Positions 32,016-40,923 of a DNA stretch of 45,138 nt are shown in pieces (within the stretch, counting starts at the first letter, position 1; every line of letters starts with the position of its first letter). The position numbers were made by a program, and so were the translations under genes. This DNA comes from Sutcliffiella horikoshii (GTDB taxonomy: Bacteria > Bacillota > Bacilli > Bacillales > Bacillaceae_I). The notes below the pieces were generated by a model. That model was not told the DNA's origin. It was given only the letters and a program-made list of their open reading frames with translations, and did not search any database. The stretch spans positions 1 to 45,138 of the forward strand of contig NZ_VTEV01000016.1 in assembly GCF_008180725.1 (NCBI RefSeq). Direction: 5' to 3'.

Positions 32016-32810
32016 GTGATTGCGTTAAAAACTTTTCATGAAGAATTAAATGCCTTTTTAGAAAAATTCGATGATTTAGCAAGAAGATATAATCATACAA
32101 TCGCTAATTGTTCAGAACTAGAGAGAATAATAGATGATTATTCAAATTTCATAACAAGTGAGAGCAATAACAAAACATGGGAACAACTATCACTACAAGA
32201 ATTCATTGATTTTAATCAACTTACGTCAGATTTGAGAGAAAAATCAGCACATTGTGTTGCTATTATGGAAAAATATCGAGCGCTAAATTTATTGGATGGA
32301 AATGAAGGGGTATCCGATTATTTTAAAAATATAGAGTCGTGTATTGAGAAGGAATTTGGTAGTTTTCAAGTCAATTCTGAATCGAAAGTATTATTAATAG
32401 GATCAGGTTCGTTCCCAATGACACCATTGTTAATAGCTAAGCAAACTGGAGCAGAGGTTGTTGGTATAGATATTGATGATGAGGCCATTAAGCTCGGTTT
32501 AAAAGTTGTAGAGAAATTAGGTAGTGGATTAAATATTAAACTAGAAAAAACATTAGTGGACGATCTTAATTTTGTGAAAGGAGCGACCCATATTATTTTT
32601 AGTTCAACAGTTGAAAGAAAGTATGAAATACTTGATGAATTACATACATTAACGAATGAAAATGTAGTGGTGGCCATGAGATATGGTAACCAGTTGAAAT
32701 CATTATTTAATTATCCAATGAAAAAGGTTAATGAACAAAAATGGAAGATGGTTGAAAATATATTACGGCCAGACCATGTATTTGATATTGCATTGTATAA
32801 AAAAGTATAG
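32016..32810 (+). CDS. cntL: Nicotianamine-synthase-like enzyme, CntL-like
   Basis: This 264-residue protein starts at GTG 32016 after AGGGGTGA. A helical N-terminal half is followed by a SAM-binding Rossmann half with VLLIGSGSFPMTPLLIAKQT (about residues 124-143) and VVGIDIDDEAIKLG (about 149-162). CntL transfers one aminobutyrate group from S-adenosylmethionine to D-histidine. Length fits the bacterial single-transfer enzymes (about 270) rather than plant synthases. It lies between the racemase and the opine dehydrogenase, the order of the Staphylococcus locus. Confidence 0.9.
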   Translation: MIALKTFHEELNAFLEKFDDLARRYNHTIANCSELERIIDDYSNFITSESNNKTWEQLSLQEFIDFNQLTSDLREKSAHCVAIMEKYRALNLLDGNEGVSDYFKNIESCIEKEFGSFQVNSESKVLLIGSGSFPMTPLLIAKQTGAEVVGIDIDDEAIKLGLKVVEKLGSGLNIKLEKTLVDDLNFVKGATHIIFSSTVERKYEILDELHTLTNENVVVAMRYGNQLKSLFNYPMKKVNEQKWKMVENILRPDHVFDIALYKKV

Positions 32811-32838
32811 TTTGTGTTTTTCAGAAAGGGAGGATACT

Positions 32839-34155
32839 ATGAGTAATTTTAAGCGAGTCTTAATTTTAGGAACTGGTCCTACATCAATTCAACTTGCTGT
32901 AAATTTAAAAGAACAATTAGATTGTTACATAGGGATTGTTGGAAGAGAATCTGTTCGATCAGAGGCATTTTTTAAGGCACTTGGGCAGAGTAATCATCTA
33001 ATTCGTGTAAGTATTCAAAATGAAAAGCACCGAGCTATGAAAGGTGAATGTTACCTCGACCAAGTTTTTAAAGGGTATGAAACCATACAAGGGGAATGGG
33101 ATACCATTATTTTATCTGTAACAACTGATGCCTATATAGAAGTAATCAAACAAATCAATGATAAGCTCTTAAAAAAAGTAAGGTGTATTGTTTTAGTCTC
33201 TTCAACTTTCGGTTCGAATAACTTAATCAAGAATTATCTGAACAAACATAATTCAAATGCGGAAATTATTAGTTTTTCCACATATTTAGGTGATACTCGA
33301 TGGATGCACGAAAAACCGTCTAATCATGTTTTAACAACAGCGGTCAAGAAAAAGTTATACATAGGCTCGACGCACCATTCGTCTAAAAATATTGAAAGAA
33401 TATCTAAAGTTTATGAGCAATTAGGTATTGAGCTAGAGGTCATGGATTCTCCACTTGAGGCGGAAACCAGAAATATTTCTTTATACGTACATCCACCTTT
33501 GTTTATGAATGACTTCTCATTAAATGCGATTTTCGGAGTTGTAAATAACAAGAAATACGTATATAAAATTTATCCTGAAGGACCTATTACGCAATATTTA
33601 ATTCGTGATATGTTATCCCAATGGAAAGAAATAATGAATGTTTTAGAAGAAATAAATATAAAAAGTATAAATTTACTTAAATTTATGACAGACGATAATT
33701 ATCCAGTTAGGTTGGAAAGCTTATCCCGTCAAGATATAGAAAGTTTTAATCACTTAGAAACTATTCATCAAGAGTACTTGTTATATATACGTTATACCTC
33801 ACTATTAATGGATCCTTTTTCAGAACCAGATGAGAATGGAAGATATTTCGATTTTTCTGCTGTTCCAATTAGAAAAATATTTGTCAATAGAGAAGGGTTT
33901 TTGGATATTCCAAGGATGCCTAAAGAAGATTATTATCGCATAAAAATAATACAAGGAATCGCAAGATATTTAGACTTAAAATGTCCAACAATAGATAAAT
34001 TCATTAAAACATATGAGAGTAAAATTGTAGAGGTCGCTCAATCTCATGAAAACGAATTGTTATCTGATGCATTTGTAGTACAAAGTTTTGATGAAGACCT
34101 GAATATGATTTGTAGTGAAATAGGAAAAATTATAGGAACAAAGCAATTGAAATAG
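32839..34155 (+). CDS. cntM: Opine metallophore dehydrogenase, CntM-like
   Basis: This 438-residue protein starts at ATG 32839, 6 nt after GGGAGGA; the longer frame would overlap cntL. The N-terminal NADP-binding Rossmann fold reads RVLILGTGPTSIQLAVNL (residues 6-23). The catalytic/substrate half continues with STYLGDTRW (147-155), TTAVKKKLYIGSTHH and a long helical C-terminus. CntM reductively condenses the CntL product with a 2-oxo acid. The Asp of GDTR (152) appears to sit at the position that, from memory, sets pyruvate preference in S. aureus CntM (Asp150). This favours staphylopine over an alpha-ketoglutarate-derived product. That specificity call is inference. Confidence 0.92.
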   Translation: MSNFKRVLILGTGPTSIQLAVNLKEQLDCYIGIVGRESVRSEAFFKALGQSNHLIRVSIQNEKHRAMKGECYLDQVFKGYETIQGEWDTIILSVTTDAYIEVIKQINDKLLKKVRCIVLVSSTFGSNNLIKNYLNKHNSNAEIISFSTYLGDTRWMHEKPSNHVLTTAVKKKLYIGSTHHSSKNIERISKVYEQLGIELEVMDSPLEAETRNISLYVHPPLFMNDFSLNAIFGVVNNKKYVYKIYPEGPITQYLIRDMLSQWKEIMNVLEEINIKSINLLKFMTDDNYPVRLESLSRQDIESFNHLETIHQEYLLYIRYTSLLMDPFSEPDENGRYFDFSAVPIRKIFVNREGFLDIPRMPKEDYYRIKIIQGIARYLDLKCPTIDKFIKTYESKIVEVAQSHENELLSDAFVVQSFDEDLNMICSEIGKIIGTKQLK

Positions 34156-34190
34156 AACTTGTCTTACACTAATAGTTTAATATACCATGT

Positions 34191-34211
34191 AAATAGTAAT
34201 GATTTCGTTTT
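34191..34211 (+). promoter_or_regulatory. Zur box upstream of cntA
   Basis: AAATAGTAATG-ATTTCGTTT(T) matches 18 of 21 Zur consensus positions. It is preceded by a possible promoter (TTGTCT 34159-34164, TATACC 34181-34186). The uptake half of the locus may therefore be controlled separately from the synthesis half. Confidence 0.75.
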
Positions 34212-34275
34212 ATGGTGGGGACATTGTTTTAATAAAGTAGATTAAAATTAGGAAGACTAAAAGGAGAGAAGTAGG

Positions 34276-35895
34276 TTGTTAATTAAAAAATGTAAGTTAG
34301 TGGGTCTGATATTTTTGGTTATATCTATTCTAGTTGCCTGCTCTGCAGAAAATTCTACTAGTGAAAAAAAGGAAGATGATGCAGCTAAAAGTGAAAACGA
34401 ATTAATTTATGCAACAGCTAAAGACATCAATGATATGAATCCTCATCTTTACACAGGTTCTATGCCAGCACAAGGGATGGTATATGAATCATTAGTTGAG
34501 AACACTGAAGACGGAATTAAGCCTTTACTTGCTGAGTCGTGGGAAGTTTCAGAAGATGGAAAAGTATACACGTTCTTTTTAAGAAAAGATGTGAAATTTC
34601 ATGATGGTGAGCCGTTTAACGCAGAAGCAGTGAAGAAAAATATTGAAGCTGTACAGAATAATGCAGAAAAGCATGCCTGGATTAAGTTGTCTACAAAAAT
34701 AGAAAGTGTGAATGTTGTAGATGAGCATACAGTTGAATTAGTATTGTCCGATACATACTATCCAACTTTGGTTGAATTGTCGATGACCAGACCCTTTGTA
34801 TTCATATCACCTAAAGATTTTAAAAATGGGGAGACTAAAGATGGCGTAAGTGGTTTTAACGGTACAGGCCCGTATAAGCTAACTGAACATAAAACCGATG
34901 AGTTCGCCACTTTTACAGCAAATGAAGACTACTGGAATGGGTCGCCTAAAATTAAGAAGATTACCTCTAAAGTACTTCCAGCTGGGGAAACGACTTTCTT
35001 AGCCTTGCAAAAAGGGGAAGTCAACTTTGTATTTACAGATGATCGCGGCGCCGACAGCCTCAATGTCGAAGCCATGAATCAATTAGTCGATTCCGGAGAC
35101 TATCAACTTGTAAGAAGTGAACCGATGAACACCAAAATGATAGTAGCCAATAGCAGTAAAACTGATAATCCAATAAGTGAAACGGCTGTTCGGGAAGCAA
35201 TTTGGCACTCGATTGATAGAGAAACAATTAGTAAGGATATTTTTAATGGCACAGAATCAGTGGCCCATACATTATTTTCACCTAATGTAAATTATGCAGA
35301 TGTTGACTTAAAGAAGCGAGGATATGATGTAAAAAAAGCCAGGGGAATTCTAGAAAAAAATGGCTGGAAAATAGAGAATGGTGAGGAAGTTAGAACAAAA
35401 GATGGGAAAAAATTAGCAATGGAACTCTTTTATGATAGTAATTCGTCTTCTCAAAAAACACAGGCTGAATTTATTCAAGCATCATTAAAAGAGATTGGTC
35501 TTGAACTGGAGATTATTGGTGAAGAGTCAACTTCCATCGCTAATAGAAGATCAACTGGTGACTATGATTTATTATTTAATCAAACTTGGGGTCTAGCGTA
35601 TGACCCACAAAGTACAATTGCTGCTTTTACATCTGAAGCTTCTTATTTGCACACGACAAAAGGCATTGATAAAGCAGATGAGCTATACAAGAAGATTGAA
35701 CAAGTTATGGTATCTACAGATGAGCAAACTAGGAAATCATTGTACGCTGATATATTGACGATTGTTCATGAAGAAGCGATTTTTATTCCTATTACAAATG
35801 GAAGTGTTACGGTAGTAGCCCCAAAAAATTTAAATGGAATATCATTCAAGCAAACTCAATTTGAACTACCATTTGAGTTGATGAACTTTAAATAG
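34276..35895 (+). CDS. cntA: Metallophore-binding lipoprotein, CntA-like
   Basis: This 539-residue protein starts at TTG 34276 with AAGGAG 9 nt upstream. The signal peptide ends in lipobox ILVACS, followed by an acidic linker. It has the family-5 solute-binding (NikA/OppA-type) fold: DINDMNPHLYTGS, LAESWEVSEDGKVYTFFLR and DVKFHDGEPFNAEAV early, NGTGPYKLTEH in the middle, and FTSEASYLHTTKG late. CntA captures staphylopine-metal complexes and hands them to CntBC. Length agrees with S. aureus CntA (532). Its own Zur box lies upstream, and a hairpin separates it from cntB, which could give cntA a higher expression level than the channel genes. Confidence 0.92.
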   Translation: MLIKKCKLVGLIFLVISILVACSAENSTSEKKEDDAAKSENELIYATAKDINDMNPHLYTGSMPAQGMVYESLVENTEDGIKPLLAESWEVSEDGKVYTFFLRKDVKFHDGEPFNAEAVKKNIEAVQNNAEKHAWIKLSTKIESVNVVDEHTVELVLSDTYYPTLVELSMTRPFVFISPKDFKNGETKDGVSGFNGTGPYKLTEHKTDEFATFTANEDYWNGSPKIKKITSKVLPAGETTFLALQKGEVNFVFTDDRGADSLNVEAMNQLVDSGDYQLVRSEPMNTKMIVANSSKTDNPISETAVREAIWHSIDRETISKDIFNGTESVAHTLFSPNVNYADVDLKKRGYDVKKARGILEKNGWKIENGEEVRTKDGKKLAMELFYDSNSSSQKTQAEFIQASLKEIGLELEIIGEESTSIANRRSTGDYDLLFNQTWGLAYDPQSTIAAFTSEASYLHTTKGIDKADELYKKIEQVMVSTDEQTRKSLYADILTIVHEEAIFIPITNGSVTVVAPKNLNGISFKQTQFELPFELMNFK

Positions 35896-35902
35896 AATTT
35901 TA

Positions 35903-35930
35903 AAAAAGGGGAATCTTCCCCTTTTTATTT
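35903..35930 (+). terminator. Hairpin between cntA and cntB
   Basis: AAAAAGGGGAA / TTCCCCTTTTT is a perfect inverted repeat with a T tail. It is probably a partial terminator that reduces read-through to the channel genes, since no separate promoter for cntB is evident. Confidence 0.65.
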
Positions 35931-35984
35931 TTGAGGAAGTAAAAACGTTTAAAGTCTTGTTATTTCATGGAAAGGGGAATATTC

Positions 35985-36917
35985 ATGGGAAGTTATATCG
36001 TTAGAAGGATACTAATTGCAGTCCCTTTACTTTTAACCATCTCGTTTTTGACCTTTATCTTAATTAATCTATCGCCATTAGACCCAGCTGAGGTGGTATT
36101 ACAAGCTCAAGGTGTCCCAGAGATAACAGAAGATTTATTAAAACAAACAAAAGAGCAGCTTGGGATGGATAAGCCATTTATTTTACAATACTTTGACTGG
36201 CTCTATGCTACCTTACAGTTAGATTTTGGGGATTCATATATTAATAACAAACCAGTGTGGTCATTAATAGGTCCTGCATTTTTGAATACATTCAAGTTAA
36301 CGTTGGTTTCTTCGATTTCTATTATCCTTATTTCTATAATATTAGGTGTAATATGTGCGTTGAATGAAGGAAAAATATTGGATAAATCGGTTAGAGGATT
36401 TTCGTTTTTCTTAACAGCAATGCCGTCATACTGGCTGGCATCAATTATGATCTGGTACATATCGGTTAAATTAGACTTACTACCAACAAGTGGGATGGAA
36501 TCGTATAAAAGCTATATCCTACCGGTTATTATCATTACGATTAGTTATGCTGGTATTTATTTTAGAAATGTTAGAACATCTATGTTAAACAATTTACATG
36601 AGGATTATGTTTTATATGGAAGGGCATCGGGGTTATCAGAATGGAAAATTACTAAGCATATTCTAAGAAATTCATTGCAGGTTGCCATTTCGATATTTGG
36701 TATGTCTATACCCATCATATTAGGAAGCACAGTTGTTATAGAAAACGTTTTTGCATGGCCAGGGCTAGGTACTCTAAGTGTTAAAGCAATTCTAAGTAGA
36801 GACTTCCCGATCATACAGGCATACGTTCTTATATTAGCAGCATCCTTTGTTTTATTTAATACGATCTCCGATATTATAAATGCTGCGATGAATCCTAAGT
36901 TAAGGAATGATCTTTAA
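35985..36917 (+). CDS. cntB: Metallophore ABC transporter permease, CntB-like
   Basis: This 310-residue DppB/NikB-type permease starts at ATG 35985, 8 nt after AAAGGGG. It has six membrane helices, with the N-terminal MGSYIVRRILIAVPLLLTIS pattern and the cytoplasmic EAA-type loop HEDYVLYGRASGLSEWKITK. The conserved late word ENVFAWPGLGTL follows. Its C-terminal stop is immediately followed by the cntC start. It forms the channel with CntC. Confidence 0.93.
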   Translation: MGSYIVRRILIAVPLLLTISFLTFILINLSPLDPAEVVLQAQGVPEITEDLLKQTKEQLGMDKPFILQYFDWLYATLQLDFGDSYINNKPVWSLIGPAFLNTFKLTLVSSISIILISIILGVICALNEGKILDKSVRGFSFFLTAMPSYWLASIMIWYISVKLDLLPTSGMESYKSYILPVIIITISYAGIYFRNVRTSMLNNLHEDYVLYGRASGLSEWKITKHILRNSLQVAISIFGMSIPIILGSTVVIENVFAWPGLGTLSVKAILSRDFPIIQAYVLILAASFVLFNTISDIINAAMNPKLRNDL

Positions 36918-37814
36918 ATGAGAATATTGAAAAACTTAAGTAAAGATAAAATAGGTACTATATCTTTATTGATCATTGTTGTCACAATTATTGTTGGTAT
37001 ATTCGCGCCGTTATTTGCGCCATCCGCCCCTAATGAAGTCAACATGAGCCTTCGATATGCTTCACCTTCGTGGGAATACTTATTAGGTAATGATCATTTA
37101 GGGAGATGTATTTTGTCCAGAATCATCTATGGAATTCGACCAAGTGTATTATGGGTGTTAGTTGTCTTGTTAATATCTGTTTTAATTGGCGCTATCTTAG
37201 GTTTTCTGGCTGGCTATTTTAGAGGGAAAGTCGATGCGGTTATTATGAGAATGTGTGACACGATGCTTTCTTTTCCAGGATACGTTATGGCACTAGCGAT
37301 TATTGGGGTATTAGGTGTGGGTCTTGAAAACATTCTCCTTGCATTTGCCTTGATAAAATGGGCATGGTTTGCTCGAGTCATCAGAACTTCTGTCATGCAG
37401 TATGCTGAATTAGATTATGTGAAGTTCTCCAAAGCATCTGGTATTGGTGATATAAAGATTATTTATAAGCACATAGTTCCCGTTACCTTTTCTGATATCG
37501 CAGTAATTTCTAGTGGCTCTATTGGATCAATGATTTTGCAAATTTCAGGGTTTTCATTTTTGGGATTAGGAATTCAGGCACCAAATGCTGAATGGGGAAT
37601 GATGTTAAATGAGGCAAGGGAAGTGATGTTTACGAGACCAGAGTTAATGCTAGCTCCCGGTTTAGCCATTGTTATTGTCGTATCAGCATTCAATTTCTTA
37701 TCCGATTCGCTTCAAGTTGCTCTAGACCCTAAACTAGTAAACTCAAAAAACAAGCATAAAGGTAATTTACCACTTTCAAAAATAAAGGTTCAAGAAAAAG
37801 AGGTGGCTAATTAG
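36918..37814 (+). CDS. cntC: Metallophore ABC transporter permease, CntC-like
   Basis: This 298-residue DppC/NikC-type permease has an ATG that abuts the cntB stop, so translation is coupled. It shows family words LLGNDHLGRCILSRIIYGIR, the coupling loop LDYVKFSKASGIGDIKIIYK and LGLGIQAPNAEWGMMLNEAR. It has five to six membrane helices and a basic C-terminal tail. It pairs with CntB and is energised by CntD and CntF. Confidence 0.93.
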   Translation: MRILKNLSKDKIGTISLLIIVVTIIVGIFAPLFAPSAPNEVNMSLRYASPSWEYLLGNDHLGRCILSRIIYGIRPSVLWVLVVLLISVLIGAILGFLAGYFRGKVDAVIMRMCDTMLSFPGYVMALAIIGVLGVGLENILLAFALIKWAWFARVIRTSVMQYAELDYVKFSKASGIGDIKIIYKHIVPVTFSDIAVISSGSIGSMILQISGFSFLGLGIQAPNAEWGMMLNEAREVMFTRPELMLAPGLAIVIVVSAFNFLSDSLQVALDPKLVNSKNKHKGNLPLSKIKVQEKEVAN

Positions 37815-38645
37815 ATGATGAATATATTAGAAGTCAAAAATCTAAAGGTGTGGGATAACAATTCTGGAAAAGAAGTTATTCACGATAGTTCATTTCATTT
37901 AAAGGCAGGGAGCTGCCTTGCAGTTGTTGGAGAAAGTGGAAGTGGCAAGTCAGTTACTTGTAGAGCGATTATGAGGTTAAACAGGCCCAATCTTCAGCAA
38001 TCAGGGGATATCCTCTTTAAAGGAGAAAACATTAACCAACTTTCTACAAAAGAGATGAGAAAGAAAAGGGGTAAAAACCTCTGCATGATTCTACAAAATG
38101 GGATGAGTGCCTTCGATCCCTCTTGTGTGGTTGGTGTTCATTTAAGAGAAACACTTGCGGAACACTTCAATTGGAGTAGAAACGAAATTGCACAAAGAAT
38201 GACAGGTGCCATGGAAAGTGTCATGCTGAAAAACCCGGCAGATATAATGAACAAATACCCTCATCAGTTATCAGGGGGAATGCTGCAACGAGTTATGATT
38301 GCATTGGCTCTTGTCTTAGAACCGGATATTATCATTGCGGATGAACCGACCACAGCACTAGATACCATCTCGCAATATGAAGTAGTTGAACAATTTATTA
38401 AGTTGCGAGAAAGAATGGGTTGTTCGATGATCTTTATTTCTCATGATCTGGGCGTTGTAAGGAAAATTGCAGATGATGTCATGGTGATGAAGGATGGAGA
38501 AATTATAGAACGAGGGAAAACCGAAGCCATTTTCAAAGAGGCGCAACATGAGTACACTAAATATTTAGTATCCACTAGACTCGCGCTGAGTGATCATTTC
38601 AAGAAAGTAATGGGGGAGGGGCTACTAGTTGCTGAAGGTCGATAG
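37815..38645 (+). CDS. cntD: Metallophore ABC transporter ATPase, CntD-like
   Basis: This 276-residue DppD-type ATPase begins directly after the cntC stop (ATGATG, either ATG possible). It has Walker A GESGSGKSVT, signature LSGGMLQRVMIALAL, Walker B IIIADEPTTALD and switch HDLGVV. The signature LSGGM is the usual form for this subfamily. It overlaps cntF by 17 bases. With CntF it drives uptake of the metallophore complex. Confidence 0.93.
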   Translation: MMNILEVKNLKVWDNNSGKEVIHDSSFHLKAGSCLAVVGESGSGKSVTCRAIMRLNRPNLQQSGDILFKGENINQLSTKEMRKKRGKNLCMILQNGMSAFDPSCVVGVHLRETLAEHFNWSRNEIAQRMTGAMESVMLKNPADIMNKYPHQLSGGMLQRVMIALALVLEPDIIIADEPTTALDTISQYEVVEQFIKLRERMGCSMIFISHDLGVVRKIADDVMVMKDGEIIERGKTEAIFKEAQHEYTKYLVSTRLALSDHFKKVMGEGLLVAEGR

Positions 38646-39375
38646 TGTTGGAAAAACCTACAAAAAAGGTGGATTGTTTTCTTCAGAGAGACAGAACGTT
38701 CTAAAGGGTGTTAGTTTTGAATGTAAGAATGGAGAATGTCTTGGTATTATCGGAGAAAGTGGAAGTGGGAAATCGACGTTAGGACGTTTGTTATTAGGAA
38801 TTGAAAAACCGGATAGTGGAATGGTCTTATTTGATGGAAAGAATGTAGTAGATAGAAAAGTAAGACTAGGCAGCATAAGCGCAGTTTTTCAAGACTATAA
38901 ATCTTCCATTAATCCCTTCTATACGGTTGAGGATGCCATCTTGGAACCAATGAAAATTCAGAACAATAGTAGAAAAGAAAATAAAGACAAGGTTGTAAAC
39001 CTTTTAAATCAAGTTGGATTACCAGCTTCTTATCGAAACAAGTATCCTCATGAGTTATCAGGAGGAGAGGTTCAGAGGGTGTGTATTGCAAGGGCGATTT
39101 CAACTGAACCTAAGTGTATTGTATTAGATGAAGCAATCAGTTCATTAGATGTATCCGTTCAAACACAAGTTCTTGAATTACTTATAGAATTAAAAAAAAT
39201 ATACAACATGAGTTACATTTTTATCACGCATGATCTACAGGCTGCTGCCTTTATTTGCGATAGAATTATCATCTTTAGGGATGGTCAAATTGAAGAAATA
39301 GTGGAAATTGAACAATTAAAGGATGTTCAGTCTGTTTATGCAAGAAAGTTATTACAATCGTTGATAACGTTTTAA
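38629..39375 (+). CDS. cntF: Metallophore ABC transporter ATPase, CntF-like
   Basis: This 248-residue DppF-type ATPase has a TTG start at 38629, inside the end of cntD, with GGGGGAGGGG a few bases upstream. It has Walker A GESGSGKST, signature LSGGEVQRVCIARAI, Walker B CIVLDEAISSLD and switch HDLQAA. The Walker B Glu is present, so it should be active. It lacks the longer C-terminal extension seen in many OppF proteins, as is normal for CntF (about 249). Confidence 0.92.
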   Translation: MLKVDSVGKTYKKGGLFSSERQNVLKGVSFECKNGECLGIIGESGSGKSTLGRLLLGIEKPDSGMVLFDGKNVVDRKVRLGSISAVFQDYKSSINPFYTVEDAILEPMKIQNNSRKENKDKVVNLLNQVGLPASYRNKYPHELSGGEVQRVCIARAISTEPKCIVLDEAISSLDVSVQTQVLELLIELKKIYNMSYIFITHDLQAAAFICDRIIIFRDGQIEEIVEIEQLKDVQSVYARKLLQSLITF

Positions 39376-39423
39376 CCATCTACTTGAAGAAATAGATTTT
39401 GTACAGAGTTGGAGGAAAGAACT

Positions 39424-40602
39424 GTGAGTGGAGCTATGTCTTGGCCTTTTCTACGTTTGTATTTGTTAGTCCTTCTTTATTTTAGTGCCAACGCAATACT
39501 AAATGTTATTATTCCATTACAAGGAGGAGCATTGGGAGCCACCAATACAACGATAGGTTTAATTATGGGGGCATATTTGTTTACTACCATGTTTTTTAGA
39601 CCATGGGCAGGTCAGGTTATTCAAAAGCATGGGCCGATAAAAGTGTTACGCATTATCCTTATAATCAATGGTTTCGCTTTAATCTTATATACCGTAACCG
39701 GGTTAGGTGGTTACCTAGTTGCCCGTATGTTGCAAGGGGTATCAACAGCTTTCTTTTCAATGGCCTTACAAATTGGCATTATTGATGCACTGCCAGAGAA
39801 AGACCGTTCTCAGGGAATTTCACTTTATTCCTTATTTTCGTATATACCTGGCATTATTGGACCTCTTTTGGCATTAGGCATCTGGCAAGGGGAAATGGAA
39901 TACTTTGCAATTGTCATGATAGCAATTGCCATATTTACAGGTGTGTTTGGCTATAGTGCCAAAATGGATAAAGCTGAAGACCAGTCACTTAAAAATAATG
40001 CTGAACAGCCTGCAAATATGTTTCATTCATTCGGTCAGTTAGTTAAAAATCCGCATTTATTTAAATGTAGTGTACTGATGTTAGTTGGTTCGATTGTATT
40101 TGGAGCAATTACTGTCTTCATACCTCTTTATGCTCAACAGATGAAAAACGGAAATGCTGGAATTTTCCTGATGCTTATGGCAGCAACTGTTGTAATTTCT
40201 CGATTTACGTTAAGAAAAAAGATCCCTTCCGATGGCAAATGGCACTCTAACTTTATGATGGGAACGATGCTTCTTTTAGCAATGGGGGTACAAAGTGTAA
40301 GTTATTCCATAGCCGGGGGATCGGTATTTTTCTACGTTGGTGCTGTTTTAATGGGAGTAGCTCAGGCGCTTCTCTATCCAACATTAACAACGTATTTAAG
40401 TTTTGTCTTACCTAAGTTGAACCGCAATGTGCTACTCGGGTTATTTATCGCAATGGCTGACTTAGGAGTATCACTTGGTGGGGTCATAATGGGACCGATA
40501 GCTGACCTATTTTCATACTCAACTATGTATCAGATATGTGCTATCTTAGGTGTGGTGATGATTCTCTTTGCCTATGAACGGCGAAAGATATTTATTGGAT
40601 AA
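39424..40602 (+). CDS. cntE: MFS metallophore exporter, CntE-like
   Basis: This 393-residue major facilitator protein starts at GTG 39424, 8 nt after GGAGG. It has about twelve membrane helices. The motif-A-like loop between helices 2 and 3 reads MFFRPWAGQVIQKHGPIKVL, and motif-C-like IPGIIGPLLALGI follows at helix 5. In Staphylococcus CntE pumps apo-staphylopine out of the cell and its loss is toxic. Its place last in the run repeats the Staphylococcus order, cntKLMABCDFE. A 48-base gap to cntF has no terminator. Confidence 0.9.
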   Translation: MSGAMSWPFLRLYLLVLLYFSANAILNVIIPLQGGALGATNTTIGLIMGAYLFTTMFFRPWAGQVIQKHGPIKVLRIILIINGFALILYTVTGLGGYLVARMLQGVSTAFFSMALQIGIIDALPEKDRSQGISLYSLFSYIPGIIGPLLALGIWQGEMEYFAIVMIAIAIFTGVFGYSAKMDKAEDQSLKNNAEQPANMFHSFGQLVKNPHLFKCSVLMLVGSIVFGAITVFIPLYAQQMKNGNAGIFLMLMAATVVISRFTLRKKIPSDGKWHSNFMMGTMLLLAMGVQSVSYSIAGGSVFFYVGAVLMGVAQALLYPTLTTYLSFVLPKLNRNVLLGLFIAMADLGVSLGGVIMGPIADLFSYSTMYQICAILGVVMILFAYERRKIFIG

Positions 40603-40642
40603 ATCTAAAGGAAAACCGATTCGAAAATATCATTTACTTTAT

Positions 40643-40663
40643 AAATAGTAATAGTTACGTTTA
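40643..40663 (+). promoter_or_regulatory. Possible Zur box upstream of fbpA copy 2
   Basis: AAATAGTAATAGTTACGTTT(A) matches 17 of 21 Zur positions. It lies 41 bases after the cntE stop and 39 bases before a perfect Fur box. Confidence 0.5.
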
Positions 40664-40702
40664 CATATTGAAATTTGCATAAGTAGGCTTTATACTTTTA
40701 AA

Positions 40703-40717
40703 TGATAATAATTATCA
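40703..40717 (+). promoter_or_regulatory. Fur box upstream of fbpA copy 2
   Basis: TGATAATAATTATCA is a perfect 7-1-7 palindrome, 24 bases before the ATG, the same distance as in copy 1. Confidence 0.93.
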
Positions 40718-40740
40718 ATTAAAAGGAGAGGAGTCCTTTT

Positions 40741-40923
40741 ATGAGCAAAATGTTACGAGAGGCAGTTCAAAACAGAAGAGAATTTATTATAAATCAACTT
40801 TTAATTGTAGGTGTATATAAAACAGAGAATGCTCAGTTATACGAGCTTTGTCTTAGTGATTTGGAAAGAGAATACAGGCTATTTAAAGAGAAGAGGAAAA
40901 TAAGTGAAAAAGAAAACATTTAA
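40741..40923 (+). CDS. fbpA: Fur-regulated basic protein A, copy 2
   Basis: This 60-residue protein is close to copy 1 at 17081 (LREAVQNRREFIINQLLIVG, then GVYKTENAQLYELCLSDLER). AAGGAGAGGAG precedes the ATG by 7-8 nt. A one-base deletion relative to copy 1, near residue 50, changes the C-terminus. Instead of ending at the fbpB start it runs 20 bases into fbpB in another frame and adds KRKISEKENI. The family core is intact, so the protein may still work. Confidence 0.85.
   Translation: MSKMLREAVQNRREFIINQLLIVGVYKTENAQLYELCLSDLEREYRLFKEKRKISEKENI

Noticed and set aside
34276-39375. A nickel or oligopeptide transporter unrelated to a metallophore
   Set aside because: The protein families alone would allow it, but the direct linkage with racemase, nicotianamine-synthase-like and opine dehydrogenase genes, the exporter and the Zur boxes favours the cnt assignment.
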